DNA from: CAVXXB01 sp963765585 | GTDB taxonomy: Bacteria > Calditrichota > Calditrichia > JAJRVZ01 | Assembly (NCBI GenBank): GCA_963765585.1 | Contig: CAVXXB010000010.1 | Span: 186,001 to 250,000, forward strand | DNA: 64,000 nt | Direction: 5' to 3' | In this document: positions 10,928 to 18,779 of the stretch, piece by piece | Layout: each line of letters begins with the position of its first letter | Position numbering within the stretch: the stretch's first letter is position 1 | Program-made: the position numbers and the translations under genes | Notes under the pieces: model-generated | Seen by the model: the letters and a program-made list of their open reading frames with translations, nothing else | Told to the model about the DNA's origin: nothing | Database searches by the model: none

Positions 10928-11398
10928 TCAGGTAAATATTATCTGCCCGCCGGCGGATACTTCATAGAATTTTCCTACATTAATAACCGAATCGGTCTGC
11001 TCACAGAAATCATCCATGGACAAATGAAACATATCAACGGTTGCCTTACAGGCGTATAATTTTGCACCGGCATCATAGATCATCTCGATAAATTCCCCAA
11101 CGGGCGGAATATCAATTTTATCCATCTCTTTCTTCATCATAGATGTGGCAAATGCCGACATGCCGGGAATCATTCCGAGTATGGTTGGCATGTGCATTGC
11201 AGGATTTCCCACAGTCGCCACTTTTAATTTATCCATTTTCTTTGTGATGAGGGCTTCCAGGCCAAAAAAAGTGAAAAACAAATTGGCCTCAATACCTTCC
11301 ATCCGGGCGCCATTAGCCATAATTAATCCGGGATAAACCCCTTCAAGTGAGCCTTTAGATACTACAATGGATACTTTTTTAATTTTTTCGTCAGCCAT
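10928..11398 (-). CDS. DsrE/DsrF-family sulfur-carrier protein
   Basis: A 156-residue cytoplasmic protein starting at M-A-D-E-K-I-K-K, chosen because an AAGGAG site lies 7-8 bases upstream; the longer open frame has none. The fold signature is DsrE-like: V-S-I-V-V-S-K-G-S-L at strand 1, then G-M-E-A-N-type and F-F-T-F-F-G-L-E segments, and a conserved Cys in L-Y-A-C-K-A-T-V-D-M-F (about 116), where DsrE/TusD proteins carry the persulfide. It is the last gene of the merR-SQR-DUF1641-TusE-DsrE operon. By family knowledge it would take sulfane sulfur generated by the SQR-like enzyme and pass it to TusE/DsrC. The physical partner is inferred. Confidence 0.8.
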   Translation of the reverse strand: MADEKIKKVSIVVSKGSLEGVYPGLIMANGARMEGIEANLFFTFFGLEALITKKMDKLKVATVGNPAMHMPTILGMIPGMSAFATSMMKKEMDKIDIPPVGEFIEMIYDAGAKLYACKATVDMFHLSMDDFCEQTDSVINVGKFYEVSAGGQIIFT

Positions 11399-11460
11399 TC
11401 TTTTTCTCCTTAAGTACAGAATTTTAGTCCCCGAAATACTCTCGGGATTTTTTATCTCTA

Positions 11461-11778
11461 TTAGACACACCCTTGTGGTTTACCAAGTCCGGAAATCATT
11501 GCGGCTTTTTTAGCCGGACCGTCCGGAAATGCACTATACACATCTTTCGTTGAAACACCACCTGCATTTTTTATGCGGCGAATGGTCGGGATTTGTCCCT
11601 TATCCTTAAAATCAGCGCGCATGAAATTAATAACTTTCCAGTGTACATCGGTCAATTCTCCAATACCGATTTCGGTAGCAATTTCGCTTGCCATTTCTTC
11701 TGTCCAATCATCGGGATTTGACAAAAATCCTTCTTCATCTACTTCTACTGCTTTTCCTGCATAAGTCTTTGTAGCCAT
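11461..11778 (-). CDS. TusE/DsrC-family sulfur-transfer protein
   Basis: A 105-residue protein of the usual DsrC/TusE length. It has G-K-A-V-E-V-D-E-E-G-F-L-S-N-P-D-D-W at the N-terminus, the helix-turn-helix-like middle (I-P-T-I-R-R-I-K-N-A-G-G) and the invariant C-terminal arm G-K-P-Q-G-C-V with the penultimate Cys. The second Cys of true DsrC, about ten residues earlier, is Ala here (K-K-A-A-M-I-S-G), so it is a single-Cys TusE-like relay and not a DsrC of sulfite reduction. A good AAGGAG site lies 7 bases before the ATG. The gene lies between DUF1641 and DsrE, the usual company of sulfane-sulfur transfer. Confidence 0.88.
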   Translation of the reverse strand: MATKTYAGKAVEVDEEGFLSNPDDWTEEMASEIATEIGIGELTDVHWKVINFMRADFKDKGQIPTIRRIKNAGGVSTKDVYSAFPDGPAKKAAMISGLGKPQGCV

Positions 11779-11889
11779 TTGAATACTCCTTACTAAGGTT
11801 TTATGTTATTATTTTTCTCGTTCCAAATCTTTATTTTGGAACATAAAATTTGTCAAGTAGTGTCACACTTGTTTCCAGGTTGCACTCGT

Positions 11890-11937
11890 GAACGTCATGT
11901 TTGTCATTCTGAGCGTAGCGAAAGAATCCCCTGACTG
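11890..11937. repeat. Dispersed TGTCATTCTGAGC-type repeat fragment
   Basis: The stretch TTGTCATTCTGAGCGTAGCG and the following GAAAGAATCCC match a repeat common in intergenic DNA of FCB bacteria. It sits inside the sulfur operon, between tusE and the DUF1641 gene, without breaking either one. A related copy is at about 21931-21965 and a fragment at about 55615-55640. Confidence 0.5.
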
Positions 11938-11941
11938 TTTC

Positions 11942-12631
11942 TTACACCGTTACTGATTTACTCTCCATACTCGGCTTTGCCATATTCTTTAGGAATTCGA
12001 GCATGAATACAATTCCTTTTTTGACCTCGGGATTCCGCATTTCTTTCATAATCTTAAAGTAGGATACATCCTGTTGGACATCGATGTCCATTTTTCTGAA
12101 AAAGCCCAGCGCATTATCAGCAGTCTGTAACATTTCCGGTTGGGTCATTCCCTTAACAGTCTCTAATATCGATACTACATTTTCTCGTAATAATCTTACA
12201 TCATCCACACTAAATGATGTGATAACCGTATCAATGATCTGAAAGGATTCCTGAAAGAATTCAAAATATCCTTTTTGATCAAATTCATTAAGCGTATCCA
12301 GAACCTCATCAAAAACCTGTTTACCCAGTGGTTGCAAATCTTTGAATAAATCTTCTGCACTTTCCAGATGTCCAAGCAAACGGGTAAAGTTTTTGGTGTT
12401 TCGCAGCAGTTTTTTCATCAAAAAAATCAGGTCCTTGGTATCAAAATAGGGCGCTACATCGTCCAGTTCCTCTACTGCCGCATTAAACATATCTTTACCA
12501 ATAATAGTAAGATCATCTTTAAGTTCCTGAAGCTCTTTATTCTTTTGCTGAGTTTCGCGTAACTGATCGGTTATCAAATCCAGTTTTTGATGGATATCCG
12601 CTAATTGGGTTTGAATATTTTTTTCATCCAT
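11942..12631 (-). CDS. DUF1641 protein, partner of the SQR-like flavoprotein
   Basis: A 229-residue, mostly helical soluble protein. The N-terminus is a coiled coil (about 5-45, L-A-D-I-H-Q-K-L-D-L-I-T-D-Q-L). The C-terminal N-P-E-V-K-K-G-I-V-F-M-L-E-F-L-K (about 199-214) is the DUF1641 signature. In other bacteria and archaea DUF1641 proteins are encoded next to sulfide:quinone oxidoreductase-like proteins or formate dehydrogenases. Here the ATG follows the SQR stop by two bases, so translation is probably coupled. Its biochemical role is not known; membrane or quinone coupling of the flavoprotein is a guess. Confidence 0.82.
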   Translation of the reverse strand: MDEKNIQTQLADIHQKLDLITDQLRETQQKNKELQELKDDLTIIGKDMFNAAVEELDDVAPYFDTKDLIFLMKKLLRNTKNFTRLLGHLESAEDLFKDLQPLGKQVFDEVLDTLNEFDQKGYFEFFQESFQIIDTVITSFSVDDVRLLRENVVSILETVKGMTQPEMLQTADNALGFFRKMDIDVQQDVSYFKIMKEMRNPEVKKGIVFMLEFLKNMAKPSMESKSVTV

Positions 12632-12633
12632 AG

Positions 12634-13866
12634 TTATTGCCTCTTTTTTCCGGCCATATTCATTTGGGCCTCAATTGGAAGTTCGGCTCCCCTGAGCAAT
12701 AAATTCCAATAAACCCATCTGAATGTCATTTTGCCCCAGTGATTCATTCTGGTTTCTTCTAATAATGAAAAAGGACCGACACCGGGTAAGGGAAATTTTC
12801 CGGGAAGCGGTTCGACATCATAGTTAAAATCAATCAGAATACCTTTACCAAATCCGGATTCAATAAAACAATTTGCATGACCATCAAATTTCGGCTCGAG
12901 CGATCTTTTATCAAGAGTACGCAGAATGTTTTCATATAACACATCTGCCTGAAAATGTGCAACCGAACCGGCTTTTGAACTGGGTAAATCCGTGGCGTCA
13001 CCCAGAACGAAAATGTTCTCAAAATTCTTTGACTGCAGTGTCCCTTTGTCAGTTGGAATGAAATTGAGATCATCCCCTAATCCGGAATCTTCGATAATCG
13101 GGGCACCCATATTGGTCGGAATTGTGACAAGCAGATCATAATCAATTGATTTTTCATCCCAGCTGGTAATTTTGTTGTTGGCACTGTCCACACTGCCGAT
13201 ACTGAATTCGGACGACAGGTGAATGTTTTTCTTCTCAAGGAATTGCCCCAGAAATTTTGAAGCGATTGGTTTTGTAAATGCACCGGGCAGAGGAGTGACA
13301 AATTCAATTTCCACCTTATCCCGGATACCTTGTTCGGTAAACCACCAGTCCGCCAGGAAGACAAACTCGAGCGGTGCCACAGGACATTTTATGGGCATTT
13401 CTGCGATGTTGACGACCATTTTTCCGCCTTCCCAGTATTTTAGAAACCTGGTTAAGGCAACCGCACCATCCGGCGTATAAAAATCAAAAATATTCCGGCG
13501 CCAGCCACCGTTTTTCATTCCTTCAATTTCTTCGGGAGCAATTCGACTTCCTGTCGCAATAATCAGATAATCATAGCCGATTATTTTTCCATTTTTTAAT
13601 TTAATTTTGCTCTCATCTGCTTTAATTTCCTCGGCTGGAGTCATAAGGACCTCGACTCCGGAGGGAAAAAAATCACGTTTAGGTTTAATCACATCTTCTT
13701 CAGTATAAATCCCAAAGGGGATGAATAGAAAACCGGGTTGATAATAATGGGTTTCTTCCTGGTCAATCAGTGTAATTTGCATATCATAACGTTCCATCAC
13801 CGGGGCCAGTTTATTCACCATCATCGTGCCGGCAGTTCCACCTCCCAGTATGACTATTTTTTTCAT
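12634..13866 (-). CDS. Sulfide:quinone oxidoreductase-like FAD flavoprotein
   Basis: A 410-residue pyridine-nucleotide-disulfide-oxidoreductase fold. It begins with the FAD dinucleotide motif I-L-G-G-G-T-A-G-T; the second NAD(P)-type region carries Y-D-Y-L-I-I-A-T-G-S-R, and F-V-L-G-D-A-T-D at about 286-293 closes the FAD site. It has only two cysteines, C161 in P-I-K-C-P-V-A-P-L-E and C333 in H-A-N-C-F-I-E-S-G. These fit the two catalytic cysteines that hold the sulfane bridge in SQR enzymes; the third Cys of type I SQR is absent. The likely reaction is oxidation of sulfide to sulfane sulfur with quinone reduction. It is second in the operon after merR, with AGGAG three bases before the ATG. 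Quinone use is inferred. Confidence 0.85.
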   Translation of the reverse strand: MKKIVILGGGTAGTMMVNKLAPVMERYDMQITLIDQEETHYYQPGFLFIPFGIYTEEDVIKPKRDFFPSGVEVLMTPAEEIKADESKIKLKNGKIIGYDYLIIATGSRIAPEEIEGMKNGGWRRNIFDFYTPDGAVALTRFLKYWEGGKMVVNIAEMPIKCPVAPLEFVFLADWWFTEQGIRDKVEIEFVTPLPGAFTKPIASKFLGQFLEKKNIHLSSEFSIGSVDSANNKITSWDEKSIDYDLLVTIPTNMGAPIIEDSGLGDDLNFIPTDKGTLQSKNFENIFVLGDATDLPSSKAGSVAHFQADVLYENILRTLDKRSLEPKFDGHANCFIESGFGKGILIDFNYDVEPLPGKFPLPGVGPFSLLEETRMNHWGKMTFRWVYWNLLLRGAELPIEAQMNMAGKKRQ

Positions 13867-13884
13867 TATCTCCTCGCTAATACG

Positions 13885-14340
13885 TTAGGTTTGATTCTCT
13901 GGTGATTTGTGTCCGAATATCACTTCTTTTATTTTATTACAATTAACTTCAATCCGGTATACTGGACAATCCCGGCAATCCACATCCTGACATTTTTGAC
14001 CGACATCTTTTGTTGTCCAGCAGGGTCCATTGGCTTCATAATAAGCAGGGCATTTTTGGCATTGTTCGTCAAGACCACCCTTAAACTCCCAGCATGGAAT
14101 CAAGGACATCATTTTCTTTATGCCGTTCAAATTGAGACCGTTTTCAGTAATCATGGTTCGGATGCACTTTAAGCGTTCCAGATCATGCATGGAAAACATA
14201 CGTCTTCCGGTTTCGGTTTTATAGGGCAGTAACAGGCCTTCTTCTTCATACATGCGCACTGTCTGAACTGAAATATTTAGTTTCTTTGCCACAGTGCCGA
14301 TCGTAAGAACCGGTTCAAATATATCGACATCTATATTCAT
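13885..14340 (-). CDS. MerR-family regulator with Cys-rich C-terminal cluster (first of three)
   Basis: The start M-N-I-D-V-D-I-F is chosen by comparison with the paralogue at 20985-21440; an ATG two codons earlier is possible. The N-terminus is a MerR winged helix: L-T-I-G-T-V-A-K-K-L-N-I-S-V-Q-T-V-R-M-Y-E-E-E-G-L, then T-G-R-R-M-F-S. The C-terminal half carries at least eight cysteines in the order P-C-W, C-x2-C-P-A-Y, P-C-W, C, C-R-D-C-P-V-Y. This could bind an iron-sulfur cluster or metal, or sense thiol/sulfane redox state; that is inference. It is the first gene of the SQR operon. A perfect inverted repeat 35 bases upstream is its probable operator. Confidence 0.85.
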   Translation of the reverse strand: MNIDVDIFEPVLTIGTVAKKLNISVQTVRMYEEEGLLLPYKTETGRRMFSMHDLERLKCIRTMITENGLNLNGIKKMMSLIPCWEFKGGLDEQCQKCPAYYEANGPCWTTKDVGQKCQDVDCRDCPVYRIEVNCNKIKEVIFGHKSPENQT

Positions 14341-14374
14341 TAGCATCCCATTGGTATATAAAAATAATATAGAA

Positions 14375-14398
14375 AATCTACATTGTGCAATGTAGATT
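14375..14398 (-). promoter_or_regulatory. Palindromic operator of the SQR operon (MerR site)
   Basis: AATCTACATTG and CAATGTAGATT form a perfect 11-bp inverted repeat around TG, 35 bases before the merR start. Its inner 18 bases (CTACATTGTGCAATGTAG) align without gaps to the inner 18 bases of the palindrome before the second merR (21682-21707): CTAYATTKTGYAATRTAG. Conservation before two related regulator genes supports a binding site. Confidence 0.75.
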
Positions 14399-14847
14399 AC
14401 AATAATGATGCCAAAAAACTAAATACAAGGTAAGTTGTTAATTATAAATAATATAGGGGAAATCGATAAATGTGTGAAATTTTTAATTATAAGAAAAAAT
14501 GGAGAGATTCTTTTTAAAAATGGAAAAAATAATAACCGCAAAGAGCGCCAAGATGGGCCAAGTAGCAAAGATTTATTAATCCAAAATCCAAAATTTAAAA
14601 TTGATATTTGTCCCTCGTGGAGGCCTTACTATTGTTTAAATTATTATTTAACCCCTTCGGGGTTATGGGTTGTGACTGATTCTTCCACCGCGGGCGTTGC
14701 CCGCGGCTAGAAATGTTTAGCCCCTTCGGGGCTTATATACCCAGTAGATAAGCAATAACCACGCCTTAGGAAACGAGCTGCGAGTGCCTAGTACCCAGTG
14801 CGAGCATCCAGAATCTTGCATCCTGTATCCTGATTCCTGCCTCCTGC
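14399..14847. repeat. AT-rich promoter region and GC-rich hairpin repeats
   Basis: No gene is seen. The first half is AT-rich. Around 14648-14735 three tight hairpins occur: ACCCCTTCGGGGTT, CCGCGGGCGTTGCCCGCGG and AGCCCCTTCGGGGCT, which resemble REP-like palindromes. After these come TGCGAGTGCCTAGTACCCAGTGCGAGCATCCAG-type degenerate units and a CTTGCATCCTGTATCCTGATTCCTGCCTCCTG tract with a 7-8-bp period, running into the stop of the rhodanese gene. Confidence 0.6.
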
Positions 14848-15481
14848 TCAACACCCCTCATCACCAGTACTTTTTTTCTTTTTTCGTTTTATTGGTTTGA
14901 CCGGAGCGGGTGTATCAGTTTCATTTGATTCAGTACTGACCTGGCCATCACCTAAAAGATAGGGACCGGCTGATTTTAAAAATTGATATCTGAATATTTC
15001 GCTGTCGGCATGAACCCCTTCGGGTGGTGTGGGATTTGAATAGACATCAACCCAGTAATTTAGCCCACCCAGCAATACGGCCATATTGTTGAGCCCTTTT
15101 TGCTTGAGTAGCACCCATGCCTGGGCAGCATGTGTACCGCCATTTGAGTATAGAATTAAAAACTTCTCCGGATCAAGTGGATGTGAGGTATTCTGGTTTA
15201 AATAATTCTTCTAATGGTATATTAATTGCTGTTTTTATGTGAAAATCCGTGAATTCCTGAGCATTACGCAGGTCAATTAACAGATAGTCAGGATCCTTGT
15301 CAATGATCAAGTGACCCAATTGCTCCGCCGTAATATGATCTTCACGATCGGCGATGAGTTTTGCTATGGCTTCTGAGTCAGATTTTTTTACAGAACCGGT
15401 TTCCACCGGAGAAAATGCTAAAATAATTCCCGTTAATATCAGGATAGCGGCACCAAATTGCTTCCAGGTAATTGATTTCAT
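14848..15481 (-). CDS. Rhodanese-like exported protein without catalytic Cys (one frameshift)
   Basis: The start M-K-S-I-T-W-K-Q-F-G is followed by a hydrophobic segment (about 10-24), so the protein is exported or membrane-anchored. The rhodanese domain follows: L-L-I-D-L-R-N-A-Q-E-F, H-I-K-T-A-I-N-I-P-L-E-E-L. The first frame stops near 15173, while homology continues in another frame as L-D-P-E-K-F-L-I-L-Y-S-N-G-G-T-H-A-A-Q-A-W; one extra base near 15178 accounts for this. In that active-site loop the usual Cys of C-x-x-G is Ser (Y-S-N-G-G), so sulfurtransfer by the normal mechanism is not expected. A Lys/Arg-rich tail ends in G-D-E-G-C. The ATG overlaps the stop of the YeeE-type gene by one base, so the two are coupled. 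Confidence 0.78.
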
Positions 15482-16074
15482 TAATTTGCCTCCTTCTGGC
15501 TGAATTTCTTTTCAAGATATTCACCGCCCCAGAACATAAATAATGCCATTAGAATGGCCATAAACCCAACCACACCCATGGAAATACTTAACCAATCTGA
15601 TATAAGATAACTGCCGAATGACCCTGATTTGTGAAATGAACTGATTAAGGGATAGATTTCCGCAAAAACGAGCATGCCAAACATTGCGCCGCCGATATAA
15701 ACAAAGGCATCAATTCGCCCTGTGGAACAACCTACTACTGCCGTACCGGGACAATATCCGCCGATGATAAATCCAAATCCAAGGATCAATCCACCCAATA
15801 TCTGCGGCCAGAGGAAGGTTGGGTTAATATAAAGCAGACTAAGGTCAATCCAGCCAAAAAGGCTGAATATAAGCAAGCCGACCATTGCTGTAATAATTGC
15901 AGTAAACATCACTTTTAAGACCGCCAGGTCCCTGAAATAAAATTGTAATGCTAATTTTCTTGATGAACCGAATCCGGCACGTTCCAGCCAGAAACCAAAG
16001 GCAATCCCGATGATGAATGCAATCAAAAACCCTGTTTCATCACCAAAAAATCCGTTTTTATAAAATGGAGCCAT
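15481..16074 (-). CDS. YeeE/YedE-family thiosulfate/sulfur transporter (paralogue 1)
   Basis: A 197-residue membrane protein with about five to six hydrophobic segments. It carries G-F-W-L-E-R-A-G-F-G-S-S-R-K and the family signature G-G-Y-C-P-G-T-A-V-V-G-C-S-T-G (about 116-130), with two Cys in the position of the conserved pore cysteines of YeeE (TsuA), the thiosulfate importer. Together with the shorter paralogue at 16220-16732 it may form a split version of the longer YeeE proteins. It is coupled to the downstream rhodanese by a one-base overlap. Import of thiosulfate or a similar sulfur species feeding the sulfur island is the likely role; substrate is inferred. Confidence 0.85.
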   Translation of the reverse strand: MAPFYKNGFFGDETGFLIAFIIGIAFGFWLERAGFGSSRKLALQFYFRDLAVLKVMFTAIITAMVGLLIFSLFGWIDLSLLYINPTFLWPQILGGLILGFGFIIGGYCPGTAVVGCSTGRIDAFVYIGGAMFGMLVFAEIYPLISSFHKSGSFGSYLISDWLSISMGVVGFMAILMALFMFWGGEYLEKKFSQKEAN

Positions 16075-16219
16075 TTGTATTATCCTTTATATTAAAATCA
16101 CTGAGTTAGAAATTAGAAATTAGAAGTTAGAGATTAGAGATTAAACAACTTGTTGCCAAGTCCCAGTTCGCAGTTTCCAATCACTAATCTCTAATCCCTC
16201 ATCTCTAATCTTTCATCTG
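16075..16219. repeat. Heptamer-type repeat spacer
   Basis: The spacer between the two YeeE genes is made of TTAGAAATTAGAAATTAGAAG / TTAGAGATTAGAGATTA units at the left and the complementary ACTAATCTCTAATCCCTCAT / CTCTAATCTTTC units at the right. The two arms could fold as a long imperfect hairpin in the transcript. Confidence 0.6.
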
Positions 16220-16732
16220 TCAAAGCCACTGCTTTCTGACAAAGTAGGCCATGGCATAGCCGCCGGCAAAAACAGCAAACATAAATGCCCAGCTGCCAAG
16301 GGCAAGGGTTGCTCCGCCGGTCAGTGCCTGGCCGCTGGTACAGCCATAGGCCATACGGGCACCAAATCCCATTAAAGTGCCGCCTAAAAATGCGAAACCC
16401 CAGCGTGCTTTGTCAGAGATGTTTGGTCCACGACCGGTCATAACTTTCAATCTTCCGGCGAGCCAGGCCGATACAAAACCGCCAACGATAACACCGATAA
16501 CTTCGAACACCAGCCAGTTCCGAAAAGGATTAATTCCTTCTCCGGCATATTTTGCCAGATATGCGTTAGAATTGACATGTTCTGGCGAAATGAGGCCAGT
16601 TAACCAGGCGGTGAAGCGCATCAGTGCACCTGAAGCCCCAAGCCCGCGGCCCATGACCACAAAGGCCAGCAGCAACGTTAATCCGAGGCCAATTCCGGCC
16701 AGATACGGATTCCAATACTTTTTTTCTTCCAT
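16220..16732 (-). CDS. YeeE/YedE-family membrane protein (paralogue 2)
   Basis: A 170-residue membrane protein. The start M-E-E-K-K-Y-W is preferred because an AAGGA site is 8 bases upstream; earlier ATG codons are too close to it or have none. It has four to five hydrophobic segments, with G-F-G-A-R-M-A-Y-G-C-T-S-G-Q-A-L-T-G-G near the C-terminus, the YeeE/YedE signature with its conserved Cys. Pairs of such half-length proteins occur beside sulfur-oxidation or reductase genes in other bacteria. The paralogue lies directly downstream on the same strand. Thiosulfate or other sulfur import is inferred from the YeeE (TsuA) family. Confidence 0.83.
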   Translation of the reverse strand: MEEKKYWNPYLAGIGLGLTLLLAFVVMGRGLGASGALMRFTAWLTGLISPEHVNSNAYLAKYAGEGINPFRNWLVFEVIGVIVGGFVSAWLAGRLKVMTGRGPNISDKARWGFAFLGGTLMGFGARMAYGCTSGQALTGGATLALGSWAFMFAVFAGGYAMAYFVRKQWL

Positions 16733-17036
16733 TTTCATTTTCCTTATAAAATTTTCAAGTGTCATCCTGAACTTGTTTCAGGATCTCATTATTTGTTTAT
16801 CTTCCTAAAAACCACAGAGAACTCAGAGAAACCACTTAGTAGTTAGAAGTTAGAGTTTATTACCGGCCACTCGCCTCTCGGCTCTCGCCCTAAGACAAAC
16901 AAAATGGGTCTGAATTTGAAACCAGTGACGAGCAACGAGTGCCGAGTAACTAATTTCCCAGTTACAAATTACTAATTACTATCTCTTTCTCTTCGTGTCC
17001 TTCGTGCACTTCGTGGTTAAATATTCTAATGTGCCT
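16733..17036. repeat. Repeat-filled spacer
   Basis: No gene is seen. It contains GTCATCCTGAACTTGTTTCAGGATC (about 16761-16786, a perfect-looking hairpin), ACCACAGAGAACTCAGAGAAACC (about 16811), GCCACTCGCCTCTCGGCTCTCGCC units (about 16864), AATTTCCCAGTTACAAATTACTAATTAC (about 16950) and a CTTCGTGTCCTTCGTGCACTTCGTGG 9-mer tract (about 16988-17015). Confidence 0.6.
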
Positions 17037-17990
17037 TTATTCCATAAACTTATACAGCCACCTCGAGGTCTGACCCGCATCGACTACGATAAATCTGAGT
17101 ATCAGCCCGCCGGTTAAAACCAATAAAGCGGGAATCTTTACCGTCAAATGGATGCCACGGAAATGGAGCACCTCAATAAGCAGTGGTAACAGTAAACCAA
17201 AACCGACAACAAATATCCAGAAGTATGCAGTATAGGCGCCGCCGAGAAATAACTGGGCGGCCTCAATATGTACCTGCGTGCTTGATAAAAATCCCATAAA
17301 AAGGTGAATGATTAGAAATAGTTCCACACCGATCAGAAAAATATCGATTTTACTGAATAAATCCTTCTCCTTTTGCGAATTTGATAATAATAGAATTAAT
17401 GCGGCACCGGTGGACATTCCGGATACCAGGAATAGCGGACCCATAATAGATGTATTCCAAAACGGACGGGCATTAAAGGCAGAGAGTAATATTCCGGTAT
17501 ACATACCCAATACAACGGCCAGCACCATGAGTGCCCATGCGATAATTTTCCGATAGGGAATAAAAAAGTCGATCACTTTTGTTACCCAGGCGAACGGCCA
17601 CTTAAAATCCGGCCATAATTCGCGAATTGAGAACATACTCCATATCAATGCCAGGGGCATGATGACTGCCAGCGTCCACGATCCCCATGACATGGGTGAT
17701 TCAATACGGAACGCCGTATAAAATCGCCAGACAAAGAGTTTATGACTGAGATCGAGAAACAGAGCAAACATGCCTATCCCTAAAAAGGGAAGCGTAAATA
17801 ACGGCGCCTTTAATACTGCGGCCGGCAGCGTATCTTTCTGATTCCTGAGATAAAAAAGTGCAGAGAAAAACAAAATTCCTGCCACCAGACCACCCAAAAA
17901 AAGATAGACCGGAATCTCCCAACCCCAGATCGTCAGGTGCGGATCCACATGCGGATTCATGCGTCCGGATGTTATTTCAATTTCGTTCAT
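17037..17990 (-). CDS. nrfD: NrfD/PsrC-type membrane subunit of a molybdopterin (polysulfide/thiosulfate) reductase
   Basis: A 317-residue polytopic membrane protein with eight to nine hydrophobic helices. It starts with N-P-H-V-D-P-H-L-T-I-W-G-W-E-I-P-V-Y-L-F-L-G-G-type sequence, characteristic of NrfD/PsrC, and has G-M-Y-T-G-I-L-L-S-A in the middle. In the family this subunit holds the quinone site and connects the periplasmic catalytic and ferredoxin subunits to the membrane pool. It is third in the minus-strand merR-psrA-psrB-nrfD cluster, 255 bases after psrB. Direction (reduction of sulfane sulfur or oxidation) cannot be decided from sequence. Confidence 0.9.
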   Translation of the reverse strand: MNEIEITSGRMNPHVDPHLTIWGWEIPVYLFLGGLVAGILFFSALFYLRNQKDTLPAAVLKAPLFTLPFLGIGMFALFLDLSHKLFVWRFYTAFRIESPMSWGSWTLAVIMPLALIWSMFSIRELWPDFKWPFAWVTKVIDFFIPYRKIIAWALMVLAVVLGMYTGILLSAFNARPFWNTSIMGPLFLVSGMSTGAALILLLSNSQKEKDLFSKIDIFLIGVELFLIIHLFMGFLSSTQVHIEAAQLFLGGAYTAYFWIFVVGFGLLLPLLIEVLHFRGIHLTVKIPALLVLTGGLILRFIVVDAGQTSRWLYKFME

Positions 17991-18245
17991 TAATAATTCT
18001 CCGTTGATCTAAATAATGTCTATAATTATAGTCAGAGATCATCTCTAATAAGAAAATAGTTCCTGAGTGCCTGAGTCCCTCAGTCCCTGAGAGAATGCAC
18101 AAAGGCACAAAGTACTTTTTACTTCGAAATTCAACATTCGACATTTTTACTTTTAAAAGTCCTTAAAATGTCATCCCGTTCCCTACAAATCTATAAACTC
18201 CCAATTTCTAACTTCTAACTTCTAACCGCTAATCTCCATTCTATC
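17991..18245. repeat. Repeat spacer inside the reductase operon
   Basis: No gene is seen. CTGAGTGCCTGAGTCCCTCAGTCCCTGAG (about 18063-18092), AATGCACAAAGGCACAAAG, and CCAATTTCTAACTTCTAACTTCTAACCGCTAATCTCC (about 18200-18238) are heptamer-like tracts. They separate psrB from nrfD, which normally lie together. Confidence 0.6.
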
Positions 18246-18779
18246 CTATAGCAAGTAATATACCCTCGGCGATGTACCTGCTTCCGGGATGAGTGTTTTA
18301 TGCAGTCTTGTTTTTAATGCTTTGGAAATTTCACTATTTGGATTGTCCAGATCACCGAATATCATTGCATGAGTTGGACAGACCGCCACGCAGGACGGTG
18401 ATTTACCATCTTTTACACGATGAATACAAAAGGTACATTTATCGATATATCCTTCCGGATGAACAAAGCGGGCATCATATGGACAGGACGCAATGCAGGC
18501 TTTGCACCCAGTACACTCTCCTTTGGTAACCAGCACAATTCCGCCTTCACTGTAGTGGCTGGCGCTGGTTGGGCAACAGCGTACACAAGGTGAATTGTCA
18601 CAGTGATTGCAACGCTCCGAACGAATTTCCATATGCAGATCGGGGTATTCGCCGCTGGTTTCTTCAACAATCCAGTCGCGGCAATAGCCGACAGGTACAT
18701 TGTTTTCGGTCTGACATGCGACAACGCAATCTGAACAGCCGACGCATCGTATGGTATCAATTGCCATGGCGTATCGCAT
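18246..18779 (-). CDS. psrB: Four-cluster ferredoxin subunit (PsrB/PhsB/NrfC-like)
   Basis: A 177-residue protein with four Cys groups typical of a 4x[4Fe-4S] electron-transfer subunit: C-V-G-C-S-D-C-V-V-A-C (12-22), C-N-H-C-x4-C-V-R-C-C-P (about 57-69), C-T-G-C-K-A-C-I-A-S-C-P (about 89-100) and C-T-F-C-I-H-R-x8-C-V-A-V-C-P (about 115-134). There is no signal peptide, as usual for a partner carried by the TAT-exported catalytic subunit. Its ATG overlaps the last base of the psrA stop, so translation is coupled. It should pass electrons between the molybdopterin subunit and the NrfD membrane subunit. Confidence 0.92.
   Translation of the reverse strand: MRYAMAIDTIRCVGCSDCVVACQTENNVPVGYCRDWIVEETSGEYPDLHMEIRSERCNHCDNSPCVRCCPTSASHYSEGGIVLVTKGECTGCKACIASCPYDARFVHPEGYIDKCTFCIHRVKDGKSPSCVAVCPTHAMIFGDLDNPNSEISKALKTRLHKTLIPEAGTSPRVYYLL

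Noticed and set aside
10928..14340. Sulfate-reduction (dsr) locus
   Set aside because: Only DsrE- and TusE-like proteins are present; dsrAB are absent and the TusE protein lacks the second Cys of true DsrC.
15173..15178. In-frame TGA in the rhodanese gene as a second selenocysteine codon
   Set aside because: Sequence after the TGA in the same frame has no rhodanese likeness, whereas a shift by one base restores the domain. The TGA also is not at the catalytic position.
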